From Armigeres subalbatus (lineage: Eukaryota > Arthropoda > Insecta > Diptera > Culicidae), in the NCBI RefSeq assembly GCF_024139115.2, contig NW_026942816.1, forward strand, positions 62,001-126,000: 64,000 nucleotides of DNA, in the 5' to 3' direction. Made by a program: the position numbers and the translations under genes. The notes under the pieces are model-generated. The model searched no databases and was not told the origin of the DNA. It was given only the letters and a program-made list of their open reading frames with translations. Positions 54,361 to 64,000 of this stretch are shown here, piece after piece; position 1 is the stretch's first letter, and every line of letters starts with the position of its first letter.

Positions 54361-54784
54361 ATAGATGCTATATGGTACGCATATACTTTTGCACTATTGG
54401 ATTCACACATAACATCTATCACAGACTGAAAAAGTTAGAAACAAGTTATATGCAAAGCATATAATAAAACATTTTGAACACCATGTTTAAATTATGTGTG
54501 TTTTATATCAGTTTTATGCACAATTTCAGTACTAGAAGATTATTGGTTAATACCATAGAAAATAACATAGCACATTAGAGCAGTTATATGCAAACCTAAT
54601 AAGTTTCATAGGATCTCCTTAAGCTATTGATTTGAATACTATATAGTTATTGTGGTGTGTAATATGGTTATCCATAGTAAGACAAATTAAATAATTCTAA
54701 AAACATTTATTAGTTTGAAATATAATTTTTCATTTTTGTATTAGGTTTTTATTTGTATTTTGTACATTGTATTTTGCAATATAC
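54361..54784. other. AT-rich sequence, nothing recognised
   Basis: No motif, repeat or frame to report. Confidence 0.45.
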
Positions 54785-55440
54785 ACAAGGTATACATCAG
54801 GTTCCGGACAAATGAATGGAAATCATCTTGCAGCGGTTGAAAAACGTTGGACAATTCATTTTCTGCAAAAAATTACAATAATGTTTTGAGGAAACAATTT
54901 ATTTTAATAAATATGATAATGCTTACCATCTTGGTTATTCACGCCGGTTGCTGAGATGCTTGCTGCTGCGCTTGTTGTTGCCCATATTCTGGTTATTGTC
55001 ACGATTATGCCAGCCACCATTTTTTATCTTTTCTTGGCCTTTGAAATTATCCTCCATTTGGCCATCGCCCTTACCGGATTCACGATCCTTTCATGTTACT
55101 GATGTCAACCACTTTGGCTACCCTGGATGTTGTTCCGGTTGCGCATCGGCATGTTTCCGCGGTGCAAGTTACCACAATCGCCTCCGCTGCGGTTGCCGTC
55201 AAAATTGTTTAACTGATACTGGCCAGCTTCCTGCTGTTGCTGGTTTACTGCACACCCAAATCCGCTGTTGGGGTCTTGCGGGAAAGCAAATTGCTCGGCC
55301 TCGTTGGGCAAGATCCACTGGTTCTCGCACCGCTTCCGGCTCCACCAGCTTCACTTCTAATCATATTTCCTAGATTTTTCATTCCCCTCAGATTCCGCTG
55401 AACGAAGGGCATAACACTGACCGATCTATTTTTAATTGTT
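54785..55440 (-). pseudogene. Intron-bearing Q/N-rich pseudogene, parent unknown
   Basis: The minus strand carries protein-like text in shifting frames: LPNEAEQFAFPQDPNSGFGC, NQQQQEAGQYQLNNFDGNRS, GNLHRGNMPMRNRNN, then ESGKGDGQMEDNFKGQEKIK, NGGWHNRDNNQNMGNN. A donor (GATG/GTAAGC, intron from 54927) and an acceptor (TTTTTTGCAG ending at 54865) enclose a 63-base intron. The next exon could continue ENELSNVFQPLQDDFHSFVR. At least three frameshifts separate the blocks. The retained intron means it arose by DNA duplication or is a decayed resident gene, not a retrocopy. The N/G/Q-rich composition suggests an RNA-associated parent, but the family is not recognised. Confidence 0.55.
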
Positions 55441-55455
55441 GAATAAAAACTATAC

Positions 55456-55758
55456 CACAGATAACAGATATTTAAGCTAGAACAAATTTTATTGAAAATC
55501 CTGTGTAAACTTTTAAATTGATATACGTTGGCCCACTACTGCCATCTACTCAACTGATTGCGGCAGTACATACGGACGCAGCTGATTAACAACCGTCGAA
55601 CGCAGTCAATGGATTTGACAGCCGCATTCGGGCTGCGTTTTCAATAACAATGATCCTTGCGCCATCTCCAATCGATTGCTAAACAAAAAAAATTTGAACT
55701 AACGGTTGCCGATGTTTACACACGTTTCGGATGCCAGCCTCAATATCTGTTATCTGTG
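55456..55758. mobile_element. MITE with CACAGATAACAGATATT ends
   Basis: The left end CACAGATAACAGATATT and the right end AATATCTGTTATCTGTG are perfect 17-bp inverted repeats. ACTATAC flanks both sides (55449-55455 and 55759-55765), a 7-bp duplication that may be an eroded 8-bp one. The interior is GC-richer than average and non-coding. Confidence 0.87.
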
Positions 55759-55765
55759 ACTATAC

Positions 55766-56133
55766 TAACCAAATGCAAGAAAAAAAATTGTGGCTGATTT
55801 TCCAACTAAACTATCTTTGTAAAAATTTTGACAACATGTGTAAGTCGATACAAGATGCGCGCATATAACATTGAAATGACGGTTTATCTAAGCTATGTGC
55901 AAACTATATATCTATTATTACAAAATAACACGTAACAGCAATATGAACTAATCATTGTTTTTCTTAAATGGTCTACACATAATGTGTATAGGGATCCCTA
56001 TAAAGCGAATGTGGTGAACAAATGGTACATCTTAAATGACTAATCTGATGAAATTTCCTCATAGATTTATTTGAGTGTGTGTGTTCGATGCTGGTCGAGC
56101 GGCGCGCCGCCGCTGCGCTGGAATGGAATGAGT
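55766..56133. other. AT-rich sequence, nothing recognised
   Basis: No gene or repeat was recognised. CpG content rises after 56090. Confidence 0.4.
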
Positions 56134-57502
56134 GAGGCTGATGCCATACTGGGAGAGAAGAGAAGCGATTAGAAGAGTTGAGAGGGAAGCGAAGCGTCCG
56201 CGTGAAAGCTAAATCAATGAGCGATATATGTAATTCGCTTATACCTGTCATAGTGGAAGCGATGAGAAGAGGCGAGAAGCGGTAGCCAAAGAGGCGAAGC
56301 AGTTCGTAGAGTGCTTTGCCGCGCGAGATCGCAAAGGATCACTTCTGTATGATTGTTGATTTGAGTTTACCCTCGTTCGCAGTTGTGTAAAATGGCGGTG
56401 GGTGAAAAGTATTGCGGGAGAGGAAAGCAATATTGTATATTTTGTTAATTTGGTTAATGAAAACATTAAAATATGTATGGTTTTAGCTACATGTATATGA
56501 GTATTTCAAAGTAGCGGTACTCATTAAAATTGGGAATATTCTGGTGCAGTCCATACATTTAGAAACACTTTGAAACAAAAAACACATATTTTGCTGTTAC
56601 CACAGACAAATGGATGTTGAACTTGTTATTTTAATATCGTTCCCGTGTTTAGGATTAGTTTCAAATGATAGATTTTTCACGCATCTGTAATGCGCGTTTG
56701 AATCGAATGAAATTGTTGTGTTCAATCGCTTTGATATTTGATTTTACACTGGAGTCGGTTTTTACGCGGGAGATACGTACCGTGTATCTTGAAAAGCCCT
56801 TCAACTTCAACGAAAATCGGGTTTGCGCAATTTTTGCTTATGTCCGCATATTAAAACTTCGGGAACAATCCGATAGATAAGGAAAATGTTGTCCGCCGTT
56901 TTTCAAAAAGGTTGCCGAGACAAAACGATTTTTGTGGAAGTTGTTTTCATGATGTTCGTATCTCCCGAGAAATCAACTTCAGTGTAGAGAAATGTTGTAA
57001 GAAGAACATCCATAAATTACGTAACGCTTGAAGGGGGAGGGGTGTTGTCGGCGAAGTGTGACGATCCATGCAAAATTTTCAGATGTTTCATACAAAAGGG
57101 GGGGGGGGTCGTGTTGAAAATTTCCCGTACGTAATTAATGGATCTTCCATAGGAGCAAACGTAAAATAGGAATAAAACATGGCCCGAAATGTTTTACCAT
57201 AGCTACGCCCTACATCTGTTTGTATGTGGTGATAATCTATCGTTCACATCATAAAATCGGTTTTCAATTGCGACATTCTATAAATCTCCCCAACACTTTT
57301 CTCTTTGTGCTAAATATGCAGAAGCAAAATATTCTACATCTAAGGAAATCCATGTTTTTACAATGGTATTTGTTGCGAGATCAACACTCCGAAAAACGCT
57401 TTCAGTATGTCATAGCTCGCTTTGAACGCCGCTTCACTTCGCTTTGCTTATCACCAACCTCTTCGCTTCGCTTCTCTTCGCTCCCAGTATGTCATCAGCC
57501 TG
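56134..57502. repeat. Pair of inverted GAAGCGAAGCG-rich blocks flanking 1.2 kb
   Basis: GAGGCTGATGCCATACTGGG (56134) is matched in reverse near 57483-57502 (reverse complement CAGGCTGATGACATACTGGG). Both lead into GAAGAGAAGCGA purine-rich text (arms about 56134-56205 and 57428-57502). There are no typical transposon termini. The interval contains a MITE (57004-57148) and a single plus frame (56665-56880) without domains. Confidence 0.6.
57004..57148. mobile_element. MITE with CATCCATAAATTACGTA end
   Basis: GAACATCCATAAATTACGTA at the left mirrors TACGTAATTAATGGATCTTCC at the right. The interior has GGGGGAGGGG and a run of about 11 G (57103 onward). A relative is at 13944-14070. Elements with this terminus are widespread in insect genomes. 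Confidence 0.78.
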
Positions 57503-57797
57503 AGCGAGCAAGGGGGAGAGCGTGCTCTTCTTTTCGCAAACGACGATTTTTTTCTGGCCTCGTTTTCTCGCTGGCAACGCGCAAAAGAAGGGAAATTTTT
57601 CGTTCGCGTTCGAAAGAAGAGTTGGTAATAATGCTTTGGCGAGCAACACACGTGAGTCGCGTATAGCCGGGTTTGGTGCGCCATCATCGCCAGTGGAAGA
57701 AAATAAGACGGAGATATCGACTTTTTGCTTGTCGTTCGTTTGCCATACGTTAATCCTGGCGCTGTGAAGCTTCTGGGAGCCGTTCGTTATTCGCATT

Positions 57798-57805
57798 ATA
57801 AATAT
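57798..57805 (+). promoter_or_regulatory. TATAAATA box, possible promoter of the polyQ gene
   Basis: TATAAATA lies 444 bases before the polyQ gene's ATG, preceded by CpG-richer DNA (57500-57780) and followed by purine-rich text typical of dipteran 5' leaders. No initiator was pinned down, and an upstream promoter with an intervening intron remains possible. Confidence 0.3.
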
Positions 57806-58248
57806 AATTTGTGTGCCATATATACATATGAATGTGGAATACGGTGGGAAAAATATAGGAAGATGTGCAACTATTTACGTATTTAACATGATATTTATAT
57901 TTTGGTGTTTCTTCTAAATTCTTGGTACCCTGAAGGGAAAGGAATTGAGTATCATACACATATACGATTGTTTGTGTAGTTGTTTTGATTGGCTCGAGTG
58001 GTGCCTTTCTGGCAAAGTGAAGTGAAGGAAATCGGAAGAAGAAGAAACTGGAAGACGAAGAAGTACGTGCTTCCATCAGCCGGAGGAATAAAGTGGAATT
58101 AAATTAGGCGGAAGTGTGGTGATAAAAGAAGAAACAAAAAGGAATAAAGCAAAAGTGCAAAACCGAAGGCGAATAATAAATCGCCGAAGAAAAGGAAAAA
58201 ACGTGAACGGCAGCAGGAGTTGGTCCGGACAAAGTTTACGCAACCATC

Positions 58249-58419
58249 ATGTCGGAGCACCATCGAGGTGCTTGGGGAACCCGGGAGGACGCTGTCTGGT
58301 GGCCCGGGGGCATTTCATCGTCGGACCAGCAAACGATCCAACACCATCAGCATCTACTTAATCAACACCACCAGCAGCAGTTGGCCCAACAGCAGGCCCA
58401 GCTCCAACACCAGGTCGTA

Positions 58420-58461
<42 letters not shown>

Positions 58462-58746
58462 GCCCACAGTAATGACAATGCCCGAAGCAATAGTACAACG
58501 TCGACGTCCGCCACCCAGCAACTGTTTTCCTACAAAATGGCCAACAGCTTTCAGAACCCGGTTACGACCATATCGGGCGTAACGGTGTCCACCTCCAATT
58601 CCCCGTACGATTACCGTCTCGGAATGAGCACAGCAGGCGTCGTGTCACGACCCGGCGATCCACCGACCATGGCCAGTACGGCGCCGACGACCCAGTGGTG
58701 GTACCCCGGTGGACAGAACGCCCTCGACAACTCCCTGCAGCAACAG

Positions 58747-58808
<62 letters not shown>

Positions 58809-58890
58809 ACATCAGGTACAACAACAGCAGCAGACGCAGCAGCAGCAGCAGCAACCGCAACAAGCCCGCAATCAACAGACCTCCCAATCG
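58249..58890 (+). CDS. First coding exon of a polyglutamine-rich nuclear protein
   Basis: The ATG at 58249 has A at -3 (ACCATCATG). The frame runs 214 codons to a near-perfect donor at 58890/58891 (TCG/GTATGT), leaving phase 0. Residues 1-21 are MSEHHRGAWGTREDAVWWPG plus G. Q/H-rich text follows, with 14 Q at 58-71, then a non-repetitive block (FSYKMANSFQNPVTTISGVT, YDYRLGMSTAGVVSRPGDPP, MASTAPTTQWWYPGG). A run of about 24 Q occupies 164-187, and the rest is Q-rich. Mixed CAA and CAG codons indicate old tracts. The tryptophan-containing blocks look conserved. Such N-termini are common in insect transcription factors, especially C2H2 zinc-finger types, but no DNA-binding domain lies in this exon and I cannot name the gene. 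Reading past the donor gives a non-conserved tail, supporting the splice. The next exon is beyond the window. Confidence 0.85.
58738..58866 (+). repeat. CAG/CAA trinucleotide tract encoding the second polyQ run
   Basis: Interrupted CAG/CAA repeats in frame with the coding exon, about 24 glutamines then Q-rich text. The interruptions reduce slippage. Frames on the other strand or phase read as poly-L, S/N or A/T and are by-products. Confidence 0.9.
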
Positions 58891-60551
58891 GTATGTACCC
58901 CTACACCTCCCAGTCCCGCGGTCCCGCGAGTTGTTATCGCAATTCAATTGCTTAGGAAGCCGGTGCACGAATTTTTGGCGCGCATTTTTCTCCCCCATCA
59001 TTTTATGTGCGAGATTTTGTGATTGTGAAATGCGTTGCTGCTGCACACGCTTTGTTACACGGCGGCGACGAGTCCGGCGCGTAAACATCATCATCGCACA
59101 CATGTTGTATTCGAAAGCATCCAAGCAACCGGTACAGCAAATCAGATACAGCAAAAAAAAAATAAGAGCTGAAGATGAACAACAGCGCCTGTACATAAAA
59201 AGCACCGTTAATTTGTGTTTGGGAGTGGGAGGTGGGGGTTGAGCTGTGGGGCTGTTGATGACAGTTTGTTTTGATGTTGCTGCCCTGTGCGCTTCCTATA
59301 CTAACAACACTGATCGAAAGTCGTAGCTTTTTTTTCCTTCCTAATATACCTACCACGTTGCGCTAGTTCTAAGTAGTTGTTAGTCGATGCTGCTAAAAAA
59401 ATCGGTAGTGGTAGTGGTAGTAGTAGTAGCAGTAGTAGTAGATGCTCTCGAACATTATTAGTAGGTGGAATCGATTTTAATCGATTGGTAATTGGTAATG
59501 GTTCTGAATATTTCGGGCGTTTTTCCATTGCAGCCGGGAGGGACTGATGGGATTGTATTTCCAATCGGACGCAGGTGGGTAGCTGCTTGGCTGTTTTCAA
59601 ACATGAATGCAAATTGCTCGTATCTTGGTTTCCGTCGCTGTTTTTGTTCGTCAAAGGGGGGTAGCGGGAGTAGGATTGTTTTGCTTTTTTTTCGGCTGTG
59701 CTTGTTCATAATGCTGATCTAAATGGAATCGGAATATGCAGATATATATAGGGGTCCGCTTTCTAATTGTTGTTGTGGAACGAGGGTGTGCTCATTGTTG
59801 ACGGAATGAATTAATGAAGGGACGTGACGTTTCGAACACCGGCAGAATCCGGGATTTGATTAAGGATAGAGAAAATTATTTTATGGAATTAGATACCACC
59901 TCTTAAACATTCTCTCAACCTAGTTTTAGTACGTTCTCATTATTTATGTTTTCCATTTATTATTTTTGATCTGACTTTTCATTAAATGAGGCAGTAATAT
60001 CTTATTTAATTCCACCCCATCACAGCAACTTTGAGATACGTATTTCGACCTTAACAGTAAGTTCGTCTTCAGTGTCTCGTACAGTCGAAATACATATCTG
60101 TCGTGCTAGAGCGATGGGACTAATTGCGATGGTGAACGGCTTTTTGGGCCAACGGCTGTATTACAGAAAGCTCGCCGAAGAGAAACTGTAGTCATCCCCT
60201 AAAAGGGTCTGATACCTCTCAATGTATCCGGTACTGAACTAGATTTGTTTGGGATGCTGCTGCAACCTATCAAGAAATGTCCCTAAATTCTGTCTTGCTC
60301 AAAAGGTCCGACCAGATAGCATCTCTTTCGTCGGTTTTGATTCAACTTCGCGAGTACCGCGTTTCAAGTCCTGATGAGATCAGAAGGTCAAGCTGATACA
60401 AATCCCAGCACGTTTGTTGGAGTTACGAGTTACGCGCAGCACGTTTGTTGGAGTTACCAACACAGAGTTCGTACTTACACCTTAATTTCAAGGTCTTCGA
60501 CCCAGAAATCGATGCACACCATTTCAACTCTCCTGAAGACTACGACGTACG
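58891..60551 (+). other. Start of the first long intron of the polyQ gene
   Basis: It begins GTATGTACCC. The first 800 bases are CpG-richer and may hold regulatory DNA. There is a GTAGTA-type tract at 59405-59440, and an inverted pair GATACGTATTTCGACC / GTCGAAATACATATC near 60035-60097. A 20-base word CAGCACGTTTGTTGGAGTTA is repeated at 60406 and 60437. No acceptor with convincing coding follow-on was found before the window ends. Confidence 0.5.
59405..59440. repeat. GTA/GTG trinucleotide microsatellite
   Basis: GGTAGTGGTAGTGGTAGTAG and continuing GTA units with a CAG interruption. Confidence 0.8.
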
Positions 60552-60740
60552 TGGTCTAGTGATTACTGTTTTTGTCTTAAAAGCAGAAGGTCGTGGACTC
60601 AATCCTAAGCTCATTTCTACAAAAAAAGGTGGCATGAACTACATAACTTTCCTTGGTGAATCCATGATCTATGCTGCAGTTTATCCACCTTCCCTAATAA
60701 ACAAAACTTCCTCTCCTTTCATGCTGAATCTGGCTGAAGA
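60552..60740 (+). mobile_element. tRNA-derived SINE head within the intron
   Basis: TGGTCTAGTGATTACTG (box A-like, 60552-60568) and GGACTCAATCC (box B with one mismatch, 60595-60605) have the same spacing and linker (AAGCAGAAGGTCGTGG) as the SINE at 14836. The 3' end is unclear. Confidence 0.6.
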
Positions 60741-63310
60741 ATTTTGTTTTGATACTTTCAGAATCTGGTTCGTATTCCTGCATAATCTTCCTGAGATTCC
60801 TCGTGTAAAATTTGGTTAAAACTTTTGCAGAATCCGTTTAGGATTCCTACAGAATTTGGTTAAAATTCTCGTAGAATCTGATTCGATTGTTGCAGAACAT
60901 GGTACATATTTTTGCAGAATCTGGTTGCGGAATTTGGTTCAGATTCCTACATTGCAGAATCTGGTTCAGATTCTTGCAGAATCTAGTTAAGATTATTTTA
61001 AAATCTGGTTCAGATTCTTGATCCAGATTTGGTTCAGAGTTTGACGGAATCTGGTTCAGTTTCTTGTGAAATCGGGTTAGGATTTTTTCGAAATCCGGTT
61101 CGAAATCAATGCAAATTCTTGCTCGTTCAAATTCTTTCGGTACAGATTTATGCAAAATATGTTTTAGAGTCTTGCAAAATTTCAAATTCTTGCAGCATCC
61201 GTTTCAAATTCTTGCGAAATTTGTCGGCACTCTTTCAATATTATTTAGAAATAAATTGTTCGAAATTTGCTCGGAGTTTGTTCGGCTTTTTTCAGAATCT
61301 ACTCTCTCTATTTTTCAAAATTTGCTCGGAAAACTATTCAACGTTTCATTGAGAAATTTATGTTTGGAATTTTCTCGACAATTTGTTCTGCATACCCTTT
61401 GGAAATTCCACGGCAAATTCTTCAAATTTTTTTTTGTCAAACTCCTCGTAATTTGCTCGGAAACTTTTTGGAAATTTCTTCGGTGAATTCTAACGATTTT
61501 TTTTCGTCAAACTGTTCAAAATTTCCACAACAAATCTTTCGGAATTTCCACAAAGATTTCTTCGAAATTCCCTCAGATACTTTTTCTGAATTTTGTCTTT
61601 TAACCCTTTAAAACTTCCTCGGCAAAACATATTTGTGTAAATAAATTGTTCGAAATTGCATCGACAAATTTTTAAAAATAGGCTCGGTAAACTATTCGAA
61701 ATTTCTTCGGTAAATTCTTTGAAATTTTCTCGGCAAGTTCTTCGGAATCTCCCTAAATTTTTTGTAATTTGCTTGGTAATTTTTTGGACTATTTCTCGGT
61801 TCACTTTTTGGCATTTCCTCGACAAATACTTTGAAATTTCCTTGGCAAATCTTTCGGAAGTTCCTCGATAAATACTTTGAAATTTTTTCGGCTCATTCTT
61901 CCAAATTTTCTCGACAATTTCTTCGTAACTTGCTCGGAAAAGTATTCAAAATTTACTCGGCAAATTCTTAGGAATATTTTCGGCAAATTAGAATTTCCTC
62001 GACAATTTTTTCAAAATTTCCTCGGCATATCCTTCGAAAAACTCTTTAACGTTCTAGGCAAATTTAAAGGGAATCTCTTCTCCAAACTCCACGCTTTCAA
62101 ATTCACTCACTCTTCGAAATTTCCTCGGCATTTTTTTTTTATTTGTTCGGAAAACTGTTTCCCCAGCAAACTTTTCGGAAATTCCTCGAAAAATTCTTCA
62201 AAATTTTTTTGGCATTTTTTCGTAATTTCCGCGGGAAACTTTCCACAGTTTTCCCTGCACATTCTGCGAAATTTGCTATTTACAATTTCCTTGGCAAATG
62301 CTTGAAGATTTTCTCGGCAAACTCTTCAGAATGTCCTCGACAAATCATAATTTCGCCGGCAAATTCTTCAAACTTTCCTGGACTTTTTTTCCCAAAATTT
62401 TCTATGCAAATCATACGAAAATTCTTCAAGATATCTTGGGCAAATTTGATTTCCCTGGTCAATTCTTCGAAGTTTGCTCTGCAAATTCTTTGTAATTTAT
62501 TCGGCAATATATTAGAAAATCCTCTTTAAATTCTTCAGATTATTCTCGGGGAAATATTCTAAATTTCTCGACAAATTGTTCGGAAATTCCAAAAGATTTT
62601 TTCAAAATTTAGTAAATTTCTTTCTCTTCGAAATTTCCTCGACTTATCTTTCAGAATTTAGCTGGAAAATTTTTTGAATCCTCGGAAAATTCTTTAAAAA
62701 ATCCTGGGCATTTATTTTTTTCTTCAAAATTTTGGTCTGGTCAATTCTTTGGAGTTTGTTCTGCAAGTTCTTCGACATTTCCTCTGTAAATTCTTCGAAA
62801 TTTATTCAGCGAATTCGTTAGAATATTCTCGGCGAATTCTTCGAAATTCCTCGGCTCGGAGTTTCCTCGAAAAATTGTTCGAATCGTTCGAAATTTTTTT
62901 TTTGAAATTTAGTCGGCAAATTCTTTGGAAGTTCCTCGGTATTTTTTCAATTCCCTTTCCTTTTTTTGGAATCAACTAGTTATTCAGAATTTCCTCTGCC
63001 AATTCGGCAAATTCTTCGAAGTTTCCTCGGAAAACTCTTTGAAACTTCGTCCGAAAATTTTTTGGGATTACTTTGGAAATATCCTTTCAAAATTCTTTGG
63101 AATTTCCCCCGGAGATTCTTCGAATTGGCTCGGGAAATTATTTTAAAGGTACTCAAGAAATTCATCGCAATTTTCTCGGTATATTTTAGAAATTCCTCGG
63201 GAAATTCTTCGGAATTTCTTTAGCATATTCTTAAAAATTTCTTTGGCAAATTCCCTGCAATTTACTTACAAAATTATTTCACATTTTGTTAGGAAATGCT
63301 TTCATACTTT
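60741..63310. repeat. Degenerate 22-24-bp array, CTCGGCAAATTCTTCGAAATTTC type
   Basis: Tandem words evolve along the array. From 60780 to 61120 units are GCAGAATCTGGTTCAGATTC (about 22 bp). From 61200 they become CCTCGGCAAATTCTTCGAAA (about 23-24 bp). Drift is heavy and small indels are frequent. Because many units are 24 bp, long frames stay open (for example 61877-62305), but they encode only F/S/N/K-rich repeats and are not genes. The array lies in the polyQ gene's intron. Confidence 0.85.
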
Positions 63311-63324
63311 CTCCGAAACAACTA

Positions 63325-63741
63325 CAGTGTCAACCCGATTTTGGCACTCCCCGATTTTGTCTACCCCCGATTTTATCACCTTTTCGACCCGATTTTATCA
63401 CGTTTTCGACCCGATTTTGTCACCCCAAAAAAATTTGAAAATTTTAGTCGTTCTTTTTATTTCCGCAAATAATACCGCAAACAACATTGATTTTCATTAA
63501 ATAACTTTCACCGCTTGTAGTTTATAATAAATGACTTCTGGGTACCTGTGAAGAATTCGGTAAGCATTTTCGACAAAAAATAACGGGTACCGTCCACGCA
63601 TTTTGCCTTTCCAAGGCATAAAATGGTTCAAATTTGTGAAATAAATTCAAAAATTGGAAATATTTTTTTCCGATTTTGTCACATACCCTGTTTTATCACC
63701 CCAAAATTCACCATGGGGGTGATAAAATCGGGATATTACTG
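63325..63741. mobile_element. pogo-like MITE with CAGTGTCAACCCGATTTT ends
   Basis: CAGTGTCAACCCGATTTTGG at the left mirrors AAAATCGGGATATTACTG at the right, with TA on both sides (63323-63324 and 63742-63743). CCCGATTTTNTCACC words are repeated four or five times subterminally at each end, as transposase-binding sites often are. It interrupts the degenerate array. Confidence 0.82.
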
Positions 63742-63743
63742 TA

Positions 63744-64000
63744 TACGGAATTTTCTCGGAAAATTCTTTCAAATTCCTTCAGAAAAAAAAATTCGGGTTT
63801 GTTTTCGAGAAATTCTTCGAAATTTTCGCGGTGGAATATTCTTTGGATCTTTTACATTGAATATTCACGCGAGATTTTCGAGAATTTTCATGGCACTTTT
63901 TTCAAAATTTACATTTGGGTTTTTGGGTTTACTACGGAGTTTTAAACCTATTTTTGCCTTTCTCGAACAACAAAGTTGTACCGAAAGGCTATAGGATCAC
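63744..64000. repeat. Continuation of the degenerate array, then unassigned sequence
   Basis: CGGAATTTTCTCGGAAAATTC-like units resume to about 63910. The last 90 bases show nothing recognisable. Confidence 0.6.

Noticed and set aside
58645..59205. 186-codon minus frame with a long leucine run
   Set aside because: It is the antisense of the CAG/CAA tract of the polyQ exon; the coding strand has a good start, conserved-looking blocks and a splice donor.
58220..59242. Plus frames rich in S/N or A/T overlapping the polyQ exon
   Set aside because: Other phases of the same trinucleotide tract.
61029..62529. Series of overlapping plus frames up to 142 codons
   Set aside because: They follow a 23-24-bp degenerate tandem array and encode only F/S/N/K-rich repeats. 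Adjacent frames are open too, as expected from repeat phase.

Overview
This looks like nuclear DNA of a culicine mosquito, most likely Aedes. No bacterial or viral gene organisation is present. The window is AT-rich and holds few genes. It is filled with decayed RTE- and R1/LOA-type non-LTR retrotransposons, tRNA-derived SINEs, many short inverted-repeat elements (TA, TTAA and 8-bp target duplications), a ~143-bp satellite and degenerate TTCC/GGAA-type arrays. Introns, where visible, are short and dipteran-like (about 63-70 bp). The species call is inference; no species-specific gene was recognised.

The only convincing host protein-coding sequence is at the right: a + strand first coding exon (58249-58890) with two polyglutamine tracts and conserved-looking blocks, ending at a consensus splice donor. 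Its intron runs past the window end. CpG-richer, apparently single-copy islands upstream (about 45.4-46.0, 47.1-49.6, 53.9-54.4 and 56.1-57.8 kb, and more weakly 3.1, 20.9, 33.0, 35.0 and 36.3 kb) could be promoters, 5' exons or enhancers of this or neighbouring genes. A small two-exon reading frame (32311-32488, minus) and an intron-bearing, frameshifted Q/N-rich pseudogene (54785-55440, minus) are the other host-like candidates.

Layout. 0-2.6 kb: R1/LOA-type fragments (gag zinc knuckle, endonuclease, RT) and a degenerate array. 2.6-5.1 kb: unique sequence. 5.1-7.7 kb: a non-autonomous element with CCGGGAAA-rich ends. 8.3-15.5 kb: an RTE retrotransposon on the minus strand, cut by two hAT-like insertions with intact target duplications and by a SINE; one insertion carries further elements up to four levels deep. 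16.4-24.8 kb: MITEs, a tandemly duplicated zinc-binding-like pseudogene, an R1-type endonuclease fragment and a hAT-like element. 24.4-29 kb: a 143-bp satellite bracketed by two copies of one MITE. 29.2-30.7 kb: a Tc1/mariner-like transposase remnant and a MITE. 31-39 kb: mostly unique. 39.1-44.9 kb: two decayed copies of an IS630-like transposon, each with a transposase on + and an unrecognised second reading frame converging on it from -. 45-49.6 kb: CpG-rich unique sequence. 49.9-53.1 kb: a degenerate array invaded by two foldback elements. 54-58 kb: pseudogene, MITEs and the promoter region. 58.2-64 kb: polyQ exon and its intron, which holds a SINE head, a 23-24-bp degenerate array and a pogo-like MITE.

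The most novel item is the two-gene IS630-like transposon: the convergent arrangement recurs in two independently decayed copies. In one copy, removing a 241-bp TA-flanked MITE exactly restores the transposase frame.
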